Source of the DNA: Hsuehochloa calcarea
Lineage: Eukaryota > Streptophyta > Magnoliopsida > Poales > Poaceae
Assembly: GCA_036346395.1 (NCBI GenBank)
Contig: CM070609.1
Location: 48,370,777-48,434,776, forward strand
Direction: 5' to 3'
Length of the DNA: 64,000 nt
The translations under genes were made by a program, and so were the position numbers. The notes below the pieces were generated by a model, which did not search any database, was not told the origin of the DNA, and saw only the letters and a program-made list of their open reading frames with translations. Shown piece by piece: positions 47,705 to 59,368 of the stretch (within the stretch, counting starts at the first letter, position 1; each line of letters begins with the position of its first letter).

Positions 47705-50010
47705 TGTAACACCCCAGCCCAACACTGAGCCTAGAATGCCACCACACTACTCTCTAAACTAATAATTATCGACACACTATAAAATTACAGCAAGAAAACA
47801 ACAATAAACATATCCATGGATCACAAAAGAACATGCATAATTATGGATCAAACGATAATAAATAAGCAAGGGGAATATAACCAAGTAAATAGTCCAAAAT
47901 AGCACCAACCAATGAATCCAAATCATTAAAACAAATAGTCTAGTCCAAAACGTTGTCCTAAACTTTATTCAACCTCTAACATGTCCAAGAGTAATCCAAT
48001 TTTGAATGAAAAGATTCTTATGGCAAATGATCATGTGTTGTCCATGTGCTCTACTCGCTCTCGATTCTGGCGTCCTCAAGATCACCTAAAGACAACAAAA
48101 GAGCAAGGGTGAGTCCACGACTCAGCAAACACATTCATAAACAACGAACAATAATAAATCAACAGCATTCAATAACTTCATTATCATCACAGGTACTTCT
48201 ATTAACATTCTCATGCTATTATCTTCCCTTTGTTTAACACACAATAATCTCATTTATGAATGCAACTCTATTCTACATGTCCACATGCACTTCTTTCGCG
48301 TATACCGGTATAGCATGAGTGAATACTCGCGACAACATTCACTCTCAAGCCCGCTCCTCCTCAAGGATCGGGGACCTCCTCCACTCCCGTGGAGTTGTGA
48401 TCAATCATGATCACCTTCTCATATGCAAAGATGCTGATGAATACAAACATGCATAATTTCATAATACTCATCATATCCAATTTTTCATCATGTCCATTAA
48501 CAATATAAATCCATACCATTCCATTGCTTGCAATTAAACAAAATAAAAGCACAACAATAATGGTAATGGAAGATAAAGAAAATAGTGATCAATCATTGAT
48601 CGATGTCTACCATGCACTTGCCTTTACTAGTTGCGACGCACGATTTGGCTAGAAGATGGCAACAAGCACGACGCCTCTCCTATATTAAATACACAAACTT
48701 CAATACAAGCTACAGCAACAAGAATAGCAATCAATATACTTCGCTCCTACCCGTCACCAAATATACCACGCTACTCCGGTACCGAATAGTTACCCATTGC
48801 TGTCTTGGTACTAAAACGAACGTAACTTTTGACTCAAAAGTCCAATCACAACAAACCACCCCATTATGGATTCTTCATAAAATTCTCCACATTTTCTTAG
48901 ATTACAAAGTCTTCTAATTAAATCATCTAACCCACCGTTTTTAGCCCAGAAAGCCGATCTGTCCGCTTCGGAACAGCGGTCTTACTAAATTCATAACTTT
49001 TGTTTTACCCAACCAAAATTCGAGTTCGTGGATCCTACAGAACCATTGGACAATTATCTACATCTTTCATGTAGATCAAAAACTCTAATTAGTCTATTTG
49101 CTATTTTTAATCTACAGTCTACCAAAACAGCGCCGAAAGACGACAACCACAATGACAGCAGTCTTCCGAAAATCATAACTCGAATTCTACTTGTCCGATT
49201 GACATGTTTAAATATTCTATAGAAAGATATCAAAATTATCTACAATTAACTAGTAGATGACATTTCCAAAATTTACCATTAAGGTACCCGAATAAATCGT
49301 TCAACATAACAGCAGGCTAAACAGATCTATAAATCGTCCCCTCGATTAGAAATTTTAAAACCTCTCTAATTAATCTCAATTCTAATCTCTAAATAAATCA
49401 GCAAAACAGAGATAAAATGAAATTACAGATTGTTACCCACCCGAATCTGTATTTTAGCTTCTTTTCTTCTAATTTTCTCCTCTATAGTTTTGCTAGCTTC
49501 TCCCTGGACGTTAACTCCTACGTAATGAAGCCTCCTTAAATTGTTTTCCTTGTCATCACAGTAGCATACAAGTACTAGCAACGCAGAATGGGTATTCCTG
49601 CATGCGGCTAGCTAGTAGTGGCAACAAAAAGAAAGCACTCACGTACTGCTCGAACAATTGAAGATCCCACGCGGCGACGCACTGCAGCTTCACACGCACA
49701 GCGGTAGAAATGATGCGCTGGCCGAGCGGCAAGAAAAATCACGCAAAGAAGAAAGACCGCGGCGGCGGTGGCGCCTGCGTGACCAGCCGGCGACGATACG
49801 CAGGAAACAAGAAAAAGAACAGAGCGGCGGCTCGGCTAGGTGGAGAAAAGGAAATACGGCTAGGGTTTCTAGAACTCCACTCCCACGGTTTATATAGCTC
49901 TTAAAAAAACTCTGAAATATCCTATTTTCACGTATCTAATTTCTTTAATTACGCACAAGCCCTTAAGACGTTATTATTATTATTATTATTATTATTTTCA
50001 GAATATTACA
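47705..50010 (-). repeat. 5' LTR of E4 (right on the map)
   Basis: 2306 bp, near-identical to the left LTR, with the same eight TTA units (about 49971-49994), TATA box (49890-49896) and TATACCGGTATA (near 48301). The most divergent part is the short GC-rich stretch at 49660-49800. Confidence 0.93.
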
Positions 50011-50880
50011 TTAGCCTTGCCGGCATACCTAAGGAAGTGTGCTAAAAAGCTTGGCAAAAGAGACGGTCTAGCATATGGGTACATTGGTACACCCCTGGAG
50101 GGTATAAACTATTCGAATAGCCTCGTCGTAGGTTATGGACCCACTTGGGATTGGACTTGCAGGAGTTAGACTCAATGTTTTGGAATTTTAAATTTAAAAC
50201 TTGATCGGTTGTTTGTGAGCTGCGGGGCAGCCACCTGTTGTTGTTTAGATGTTGCCTAATATTGTTTACTCGCTGTTATTTAAAGTATCAAAAATATTTA
50301 CTCACTTGCCATTTCAATCTACTACTTGTACTTCAAATGAAATGTTGCTTTATGCTAAAAATTGCTTAGTGTAGTAGCCTTCTTTTGATACATGAATGCA
50401 TCTAAATATTCTCTTGCTTGTAAGTCTTGCAAGTACAACTTTTTACTCATCCTGGTTGCTGCAAATTTCAGAGGAGCTTGATCCCTAAGGGGTCAATCAT
50501 TGTGAGACTGTCTGTGAGGACGACGACAAGCTTGGTGGGCTTTCGGTTAGGTTGCCTTGTGGGTGAGGGCAGCCGGTCGGCTTTTTGTTGTGCCATCTTA
50601 TAGCTTTTGTTATTCCGGTACGTACTTAACTTTTATTCTTACTATTTGGCCGATCATCCGTATGTTTGAAACTGAAGTTGTATATTGATTATGTTGTAAT
50701 ATTTTGAGACTACGGTATTGTAATATTGTTTTATGGTTTTACTTTTGATATTGTTTTGTGAGGTGTATGTGTACCGCTCTTGAAAGGTACACAATACACC
50801 GAGGGCGAGATATTTGATTTGTAATTTTAGAACCACTCGGATTGTTAAGTATTACAAGTTAAATACCCTGGGTCCTTACA
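50011..50880 (+). repeat. LTR following H, last part
   Basis: After E4 the LTR continues with AAACTATTCGAATAGCC (as in S2 and S3) and an acceptor-like CAAATTTCAG (about 50463-50472), and ends CTGGGTCCTTACA at 50880. It is followed by a primer-site-like sequence, so this end behaves as a 5' LTR end. Whether it is the same LTR that starts at 37012 rests on shared architecture and total length, not on a target duplication. Confidence 0.6.
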
Positions 50881-51336
50881 AAGTTGGTTTCAGAGCCATA
50901 CCAACTGTAGAAGCCCCTAGCTTGGTCGTTAATAGGATATTTGAAAGAATTATTTTCAAAATATCAAATTATTTATGAAAACTTAAGTAAGATCTCAGAT
51001 TTTACACCTTTCCTATCTTAGCTTCTCCATCTTACCTTGTTCTTATTTAAGTTTCGAAAATATGTTTCCCGTCTCATCTCCTTCAAAGATTAGTTGGATG
51101 TCGATTAATTTGAGAGTGGGGAATAATTGAGAGTTGAAAATATGAAGTATGAGTTGTCCTTTGATGAATTTAGGAGGCGCTTGGACTGGGAAATTTTGCT
51201 TCGGACCTCGGTTATCAAATTTGGACAGCAAGCCCGTAGTTCGTCATTAGGACTGAAAATGAGAGGAAAACTCAACTAAAACTTGTGAGAATAAAAGGGT
51301 AATATGTGATTATAGATGGATAGTACTAAACACACC
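50881..51336 (+). mobile_element. Possible leader remnant of a second element
   Basis: AT-rich sequence after the primer-like site. I see no gag start or other known block. The right boundary is arbitrary. Confidence 0.35.
50884..50897 (+). other. Primer-binding-site-like sequence
   Basis: TTGGTTTCAGAGCC, three bases after the LTR end, differs from the Met-tRNA site of E4 by one base in this core (T for A). Confidence 0.65.
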
Positions 51337-53285
51337 CTTAGCTAGTCTATACCATGCTGTTTAGATGTGCTAACATTTTGCTTCCGTTCTGAAATTTTCT
51401 TCTCCGCACAATTGCTCGTTCATTCAATACGGGTTAGTCGTGCTGGGCAAGTAAACTTTTGAAATATGAGTTTTGTGTTGAGTCTTATGCATTTATACAA
51501 ATATTTAGGTCTCATTTCTTATTAATTATATGTATGCATTCGTGTTAGGGTAATATCTCATTCCTCTTAGTCGATTGATTCTCTTCTGTTGTCCTTCATA
51601 TCTCCTATCCCGTAGCAGCAGAAGTAGAAGTGATAAAAGTAGATAATTTCCAACGGTATACCCATCCAAACCTAAAGACAACTAAGAAGAGATAAATCAT
51701 AGATACACCTGTTACCGAGCCCACTGATTCTGGGTCCAAACAATGCTAAAGGAGTGGCACACTGGGCTCAACGAGTCCAAACGATGCTAATGGGTCGGGC
51801 GCGCGGACCAAAGGTCATCGGAGGCAAGCCGGCGGCATGCAATCGCAGCGGCACCATGCAAGGCTAAGGGGAAATGTACTAAGGACTCGCCCTTGGTGAA
51901 TTGATGCATGCATGAGGATCAGTGACTCTCCACGACCACGAGAGTGAAGAAAATGTGGCTGGGAAAAGGTTGAGGTGGCCTATCGACGATGAGCAACGGA
52001 GACACAGAGGAGGTTCATGAAGACAGCTCACCACAGCAACGGAGGAGCTACAAGGAGAGTCGCGTTGCTCATTGAGGTGCTAGAGATGGTGTAGGCGCAA
52101 GGAATCGGCCGAGGCTCACCCGGCTTCGAAGGAGAACGAATATGGCGGCGGCAGACGTGAGAGAGAAAGATGGCAGCGAAGCTCAGATTCTTTGTGAATT
52201 TGTCTGTATTGAGTGAGGGAATAGCTAGCATCAATCGGGTATGGAACATGTTGTGTCGTGCTTGGGTGGAGCTCGAACTCACCAGAGCGATGGGAACATG
52301 TTGGCGAGATCGGGTGTGCGCCGAAGTTGAGGACGAATGCGAACACGATCAAGCTTCGTGACTCCCAGGGCTGCATTGAGCAAAGAAGAGGGATAGGGTG
52401 ATGCAAGAGGATCACAATGATATTAACGTCGTGGGTGAGGAAGCTCACCAGAGCGAAAACGGTGTGGAGGCATGCTCACCAACGTCTAGAACAACGCAAG
52501 CGTACCCACAAAACCAAGGAGCGGTGAAGCTCAGGTTTGTGTGAAATGGAATATGGGCGGGCTGAGGATAACAATGCGTGCTCTAGCACTCAAGTTGCTA
52601 GGACAATTGCACAAGAAAAGCAGTGAGATGCTGACGGGCACGCGAGTAACTCGCGATGCTACTCTAGTCTCTCCATCCGTGTGGGAAAAGGGTGCCATCA
52701 ATGGGGTGGATGACATGGGCGGGCAGGCGGAGGCGACTGGAGTAGGTGAGACACCAAACTGTGGGCGGCGGTTGAAACCAACGAGCGAGTGGTGGAGCTC
52801 TCGATAACGAGCTAGCGCGAGGGGACGAAGGCGAGGTGGAAGATAGGTGATGACATGCGGGCCCAGGATGTCAGCGGGAGAGGGAGGTGGGAGTTGATGC
52901 CGATTGGAATGGGGTTAGTGAAGTCGGGTCGGCTTGGATTCGGCCTAATGGGTGAGCGGGAAATTCGAATGGAATTTAAAATTTTCAGAAAAGGCCGAGA
53001 CTTTGCCCAATTATTAAACCTACCAAACAGGCTCCAAAATTCATGAAAATGTTTATGAGGGATTTTGACACCGTATAGTTTCTTGTACAAACTTTCATAT
53101 TTTATGTGTTTTGTGTTTTTCTCAATAATTCTTACAATTTGCTGATTGAATGTAAATTCACTATTTGATTTATTCTATAGTTCAAAAATCATGCAAAAAA
53201 AAATTTCACACAAAACATGCTCAAAATCATTATTCCACCAATTTTCATTATACTTTCCCAAAGTCAGGATTTTTGGGATGTTACA
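51337..53285 (-). mobile_element. Reverse LTR-like block
   Basis: On the minus strand it begins TGTAACATCCCAAAAATCC at 53285, a typical gypsy LTR start. An AT-rich part is followed by a GC-richer part (51700-52950) with repeated GGTGAGC-like words. I could not find the other end or a matching duplication for AGTAG (53286-53290). Frames such as 52028-52448 are unconvincing. Confidence 0.45.
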
Positions 53286-55978
53286 AGTAGCCTAGCGTTT
53301 TTACACTAAAACATGTAAATAAATAACCTATGTTCTAACACTACATGCGACATAAACCCTAAAAAATTCAATCTACAACAACAAAGCCTGTGTCTACCAC
53401 TAATCTATGTTTATTGTCACTAACCTGTCATGTGTTTTTATCAAAATGAATAATAAACCACATAAGGGAAACAAACTCACCGCGAGTAGATGGAGGAATG
53501 CGGGCGGAGCATCCTCCTACCCTCCCTTCTTTGTTCTGCGAATGGGGAAGCCATCGACTAGCTGGCCATATATGCGGCCTCAGTCGCGAACCAGCCGTGT
53601 GACTAAGCCACGTGGACGTCTGTCGTCCGCACGTCGCGTGACGCAGTTTGGCACATGCCTCAATCGTGCCTCCATAGCGCGACTGAGTCACGTGGCAGGC
53701 TACGGGGAAATTCGCACAACTAACGTGCGACTCGGTCCAGAATTGCAGCTCCACCTCGCGACTAGGCCCACTCGCTCAGTGGAACTGTGTTATGGGTTAT
53801 TTCGGTAAAAAAAAATTTGAATCGTGGTTTATTTTCGTTAATTGAGTAAAAACAGTTTATTTTTTAAAAAAAAATCTACAAGGAAAGGGAAGCTGCAAGC
53901 TAGGAAAGAACATGCTAATTTATAACTACAGTGTTCACTTTCACAGTAGTGGTGGGAGACACCACTGCCCCACCTCAGCAGCTCCACCACCGCTACCACG
54001 ACTACCACCACTACTACTACTACATGCAACACCAACTGAGATGAGCAGCAGGGATATTCCATGTCACCATGCACACCCTCCGGCTAGATCGATCGTGCTG
54101 TCGGCGACACCGGGAGGGCAGGCCAAACATCGACAGCGATAGGGCATTGTCGATTCCACCGGTCTGATGTTGTCCCCCCTCTGCTAGCTATGGTAGCCAG
54201 CCCTTTCCCCTCCCTCCACTCTCTCTATATAGCTCCCGCTACACTTCTGCATGCACTTGATGTGTATTTGGAAAGGTGGCTCTGATGGTTGCCAATATAT
54301 TGTCCTAGGTTAAGAGGGGTTCAAAGGTGTGTTGTATAGGGTTAGACCAGTGTAGGCCATGATGCACTGATGATGGGTAAGTTGGTGACCAGATTAATTC
54401 TCACCTGGAGAAAACACAACTGAAGATTGCGATAAGTGATTACGTTTGATATGTGCATAGGTAGAGTTGAAGTGATGAGGCGAGTAGGGAACTACAATAT
54501 TTGTCCAGGAAAGTGGATTCCATGTTTAATTCTGCTTGCTGCGGGATGAACATGAGATCACAAGTATTCGTGCCGTGCAAAAGTGTTTATGCTTTCAGCT
54601 AGCTAGCCATGCATTGATGAACACATTGGCAGAGAACACAACATGATATGATGCTGTTGCTGCAGATCATTGGACTTGACACTTGACAGTGCATTCCAAA
54701 GGGTTTTTTTTTGGTCAGAAAGGTGGGGCGAGGAACTCATGGTAAACGAGGAATGGAGCAGTTTGCTTGTTGTGATAAAGACAGGTTTTTCTTTTTCTTC
54801 AGAAAGGACATGAACGTGTTTCCTACTGCATTTCTTGTTTCTGATATCTAAATTCAGGACTTTTTTTTAAAAAAAAAGAAACAATTGATTAATGTGAAAA
54901 ATCTGTGATAAAGGAATCGATAAAATCATTGCTACAACCATTCCATCATGCAAGTGTTTTTGTGATATGCCAAGGATGGGTTAAATTCATTCTGCTAGTA
55001 GTAACGATCGAGCGGAACCTAACTAATGCTCCATCCGGTCACAAAAGGTTCAAATGTTTTTGGACACGTGTAGTCAAACTTTCTATGCTTTAGCGATCGA
55101 TGTCTAAACGAGGACTGGCTAAGGAATGATCTCGATTGAAGCATTATTGACCATATACTTGGTTTACAGATATCACAGATGTGATCTATACATATCCAGC
55201 TAATATTTAGATGGTTTGTTTTCTGAAAATGTTTATTCATGTATTGTACTTCCGGTTCAGTCGAGGAAAGAAGTGTAGCACCATTGGTTTATTTACTAAT
55301 TAAATATGTACTTATTATAGCTTCAATGTGCAAATACATATCAAGCAACAATGTAATTCAAAAGTTCAATTGCACTCACCTAGCTTTGCTGAAGCAATTT
55401 GCAGTGTGCTAATGCACTTTGGGCCGAGTCCCAGTTTGCAGTGCAAGTTTGTCGCTGTCTTTTGGGACACACACAAAAAGTTTGCGTACGACGGGTAAGT
55501 GGTAGTGGAACTGGCTTGGATATGCTCCCTGACTGGGCTTACAAGCTGTATCCAAACTTGCGCTGTCGAACAATCAGTGGAATCTGGAATTTTTGAGCCA
55601 CGGTGTTTTCTTACTTTTTCTCTCTTCCTCTTGTATCTGAGCATTTTGTCCTGTCCTGAAAATATATGAGTAGGAAATGGACCGGAGCAAACACGCGGGC
55701 TTGGCGCGCACACACTAGTACGCTTGTTTAGTATATCTCTAGAAATACGAATGTCGAAGACAAATCTGTTACTTCACTGAGTTCCCACTTAAGGCTGCCT
55801 GGCTACTTCAGAAAGGCAAGGCTGAAACATTCCTATACTAATCTTTCTCATAGAAGGATTATTACTTGCAACCAGATGGAAACTCTATAAGACCATGAGG
55901 TGTGCCCATATATAACAACCCAAGGAATACACATTCTCATCCAAAGCAAGGTAGAAGCTAGCAATTCACGCTGCACGA
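53286..55978. other. Stretch without recognisable genes
   Basis: No supported gene. It holds a GC-rich part with repeated CACGTGG and GCGACTGAG words (53580-53770), a CCACTACTAC-type simple repeat (53985-54025), and a plausible TATA box, TATATAG (54236-54242), with no clear downstream frame. A fragment at 55025-55085 (CTCCATCCGGTCACAAAAGG then TTTTTGGACACGTGTAGTC) recalls Stowaway-type miniature elements, but no second end was found. This could be older intergenic DNA. Confidence 0.5.
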
Positions 55979-56151
55979 CAGGATCTATTTGAGAACCGTC
56001 TGTGATAATTGCCCATCACAGACGGTTCTATTTCAGAACCGTCTGTGATGGGCCCGCTGCGCCAAAAGAAAGCCCAGACAGACCTAACACAGACGGTTCC
56101 AAAGGAACCGTCTGTGATGGGCCGTCTGCTATAGCCTCTTTTGTAGTAGTG
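55979..56151 (-). mobile_element. Truncated CACTA-type miniature element
   Basis: On the minus strand it starts CACTACTACAAAAGAGGC at 56151 and is identical for about 66 bases to the intact copy at 60481. Inside is a perfect 15-bp stem (56015-56029 with 56035-56049). The other terminal repeat is missing, so the copy is cut off near 55979. Confidence 0.8.
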
Positions 56152-57137
56152 AGAAACACTAGATTCAAGGATCCCATGGTCAAAAACAGTTATAGAGGGT
56201 TTTGAGAGAGCTGCAATCCCTCGTAATCTTTTGAGGTTGTGTTTAAAAAATTTGTGACCGGCTTAACCAAATCTTTTTAATGTTGTGATTGTTTCGTCGT
56301 CGTTATTAATTCGGTTGTCTCTACAAGACCAATCTCCTTCTTGATCCATTTCACGCTTGTGCTATCTCACAATGCCAGATTCGATGCAGGGTTGCTATGC
56401 ATAAGAACATATATCATAGTATAACAATATTCTATTTCTAATCAATCATCTTCTAAGAAAATAATAGATCTATTTTCAAGTGGTAGAAAAAAAATCAGAA
56501 TTCCCATCAAAATTGATATCTGTTAATATGCAGTGTTATAATATGGTCCCATCAAAATTAATGATCTTTTTTCCTCTGATTAACGTAGTAAAATATAGCT
56601 CTTGAGAGCGAGCATGATGGTTTCTTTTTCTATCATTTTGATAATATAATAGATAAAATAATCTCAGGTATTTTTGATAATGTGTTAAGTTATTCGATCC
56701 ACCACCAACGGCACAGATAGAAACCAAGATCTAATTTCAAACTTGACTTGAGCAAGATCTAAAAGCTGCATTCAGACATACTTTAAATTTACTGAAGGCT
56801 TCTGACTGATCATTTGACAGATCCGACTAAAAGCAGAATATTGAACGTGCACTATTAAAATATTCCCCAAACATATGTTTTTCTGATATTTTTCGTACTT
56901 TTATATTAGTTTCATGGACGGCTCTTTTTTCCCCAGTCCATGAACTAACAATGATCTAGAATAATAAAAAGGCACTTTTCGAATGGAATGGATTCGATCC
57001 ATTGTTGGAATTGAGTATATCTGTGAAAAGCTCATCCATTCTTAAAATTCTAAAATATGCAAATCTTTAAACCAGAAATCTTAGACCAAGGGTCTTATAG
57101 ACTAGAGTGATCAAATTCTTAGACCAGGATGGTCGAA
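56152..57137. other. AT-rich stretch, nothing identified
   Basis: About 1 kb with short AT-rich runs and no frame, repeat or RNA gene that I can support. Confidence 0.5.
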
Positions 57138-58693
57138 TGCAACATTCCCATTTTTTTTTAAAAAGCAATTAGCATTTTGGTTTTCAAATTTGAAAACCAA
57201 ACCCATTTGAATTCTTTCGTACCTTTGAAATTGGGCCCCCGTTTCGGCCCAGTTCTCCCCCTTCTGGCCCGGCCTTCGGCCCACCGCGCCCTCTTCGGCT
57301 TCCCCGCCGCGCCACCCAGACACCCCCCTTTCTCCTCCTCCCCCGGCGCGTCCGCCGCTCCCGGCTTTGGCGTCACCCGGACGCCCCTGCTCCGCCTCCG
57401 GTGCCCCCACGCCCATGCGCCCAACCGACCCGCACCCAGCGTCTCCGCCTCACCGCCGCTCCGGTGAGCCCCCGCCCCCTTCTTCTCCGCCTCCAGCTAC
57501 TGCCGCCCTCACTCCCGAGCTGCCGTCGCCTCCACCTCCGGCTTCCCCCTCCTCCCAAGCTTCTTCTTCCAACGCCGCCGCTCTCGCTCCCGAGCCACCG
57601 TCGCCTCCGCCTCTGGCTTCTCCCTCCTCCCTTTTCCTTTCCGTGCCGCCGCCGCCCGCGCTCCCCCTCTCCCCCCTACTCTCTACGCGGAGAAGACGAG
57701 TCAACGCGCCGGGCGGCGCCGCCTTTAACCCCGCGACGCAATCGAGAGGTGGACCACAGCTCTGATACTTCGTGAGCCGGCGTGTGGTCCCCACTAGCAA
57801 TGTTTTGTAGACCGGTGGACCAGTGCGTGTAAACCAGGTCCACGCACTGTGCGGTGGACCGAGCATTGTTCATGGGCTACGTATCAGCATGAGAATTTTT
57901 CGGTTTTTTGATTTTCTTTTCAACTAAAAATTCATTTGAAAAGCTTCAAAATTTCATATCTCCTTCGTTATTACTCCAAAAATTATGAAACTTATTTCTA
58001 AATTTTTCTAAATTCAAGATCTTGCTAATGGCACTGATCTTGTTTAATTTAGAGTTCATTTGTTATGAGTTTTGTATTTATTTGCTCTCCCTGTTGTTGT
58101 GCCTTTTTCCGGTACATTCATCCGATTAGAGTTTGAAGACGCGGGAGACCTCCACTTCGATCACGCTCAAGAATACCAAGACCCTCCTGCCTTTAACCAA
58201 GGCGAGTCAAAACTTTGATCATTTTGAGCTTACATTTTATGCAAAATTATATTTATTTAAAGTATAAAAATTGCATACTTTAATTCTGTAATGAAATACA
58301 TGTTAAAACTTAAAGTAGTTAAGCAACCATTTGATGATTAATTAATTATTATCCATCCTTTAATAATTGAATCCATTATTCCATGTCACCCTAGTAAATA
58401 TGTGGTGAATACTAGCATAGGTTGTACTTAAGCGACATGCTAGTCTTGCTTAAGAACTGGGATAATAAATATCATAATCATCATCTTTTAATCATGAAAG
58501 TTGTTTTGGGCAGTCGTTGTGGATAAATGACTGACGTGTTGTGATAATTGGGTTTTCCTTCCCAAAACCCTAAACAACTTGCTAGTACCACATCTGGGTG
58601 GATAGAAAGAGTGGTTGGTGCCGTCGTGCACGAGAGTGGTTGGTAGGTGGTATGAACCATCCGGATGAATTAAGGACATAATCTTGTCATGAC
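57138..58693 (+). mobile_element. Gypsy-type LTR, left part, interrupted
   Basis: Starts TGCAACATTCCC, probably once TGTAACATTCCC. It has a very GC-rich block at 57230-57740, AT-rich sequence after 57890, and an acidic cassette at 58129-58218 like that of S3. It is cut at 58693 by a reversed LTR; its end lies beyond the window. The proline-, alanine- or glycine-rich frames at 57158-57866 on both strands are base-composition artefacts. Confidence 0.65.
58129..58218 (+). other. Short acidic coding-like cassette
   Basis: Thirty codons including a stop, starting EFEDAGDLHFDHAQEYQD after an acceptor-like ATTAG. It matches the S3 cassette in acidic pattern and the EYQD word though the DNA has diverged. 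Confidence 0.45.
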
Positions 58694-59368
58694 TGTAACA
58701 CCCCGGCTATTCGGAAGCCAAAACATTAGCTAAAGGATCTAATTAACATGTAATCAACCAGCGGAAGAATTCAAACATAACTCATATGAGGACATAAAGA
58801 AGTGGAACTTTCATAAAGTAATGACAGTAATAAAGGTTGAATACAAACGATTAAACAAGGGAGTGATCAAGGACCACAAATAGTACTAAAGCAACCATGG
58901 CATCGGGAGAATTATCAACCACATCAAAATTATTTATTACAGTTCAACATTCTACGAATGAAAGATATAATCAAATATTAATATTAAAACGGAAGGAAGG
59001 TGAAAAATATGAATAGTGTGTGTGACTAGTCCCGCCCAGCGTCATCATCAATGATCACCTAAATAAATAAAAAAAGCAAGAATGAGTTGAAACTCAGCAA
59101 GTACAGTAAACAATTGAACATACAAGGTTATGAACTCATCTCTGAACACTTATGAGTATGAATGGAATGAATGGATGCATTGAAAGGAATGGACCACTCG
59201 ACACCTTATACCGGTATAACGAGTGATACACCCGTCGGTGTTCACTTAAGCCCGTACTTAACAATGTCCGGGGACCCCAATTACCGTATGAAGAACGTTT
59301 CATACGGGTGTCCAAGATTGCCCACGTTGGAGTGGTGGGACTTACATGCCCATACTGGAATTGATGGG
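58694..59368 (-). mobile_element. Reverse LTR, part, nested in the 57138 LTR
   Basis: Plus strand start TGTAACACCCCGGCTATTCGG follows ATGAC (58689-58693). It has TATACCGGTATA near 59208 and a hairpin with one bulge at about 59222-59247. It is cut at 59368 by E6, so the rest should lie to the right of the window. It resembles S2b. Confidence 0.8.

Larger units (their letters stand above)
40315..50010 (-). mobile_element. Near-complete Ty3/gypsy element E4, reverse
   Basis: This 9696-bp element is flanked by TTAGT (40310-40314) and TTAGC (50011-50015), a one-mismatch duplication. The LTRs (40315-42622 and 47705-50010) are similar in length and nearly identical by eye. Between them the minus strand encodes gag, protease, RT, RNase H and integrase in the usual chromovirus order. 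Frameshifts and stops mean this copy is probably not functional, but it is the most complete one here. Its LTR end, GGGCTGGGGTGTTACA, and its purine tract match those of T, and its leader matches T and E3b, so it is a plausible relative of their protein source. Confidence 0.93.

Noticed and set aside
20170..50015. CTTAG-like target sites at S2b (20170) and E4 (40310) as a sign of targeted insertion at the same LTR position
   Set aside because: The flanking LTR sequences are not at matching positions and a 5-base match is weak.
57158..57866. Pro/Ala/Ser-rich frames on both strands, resembling cell-wall proteins
   Set aside because: Low complexity in a GC-rich LTR block. Frames are open on both strands together, which is typical of base bias.
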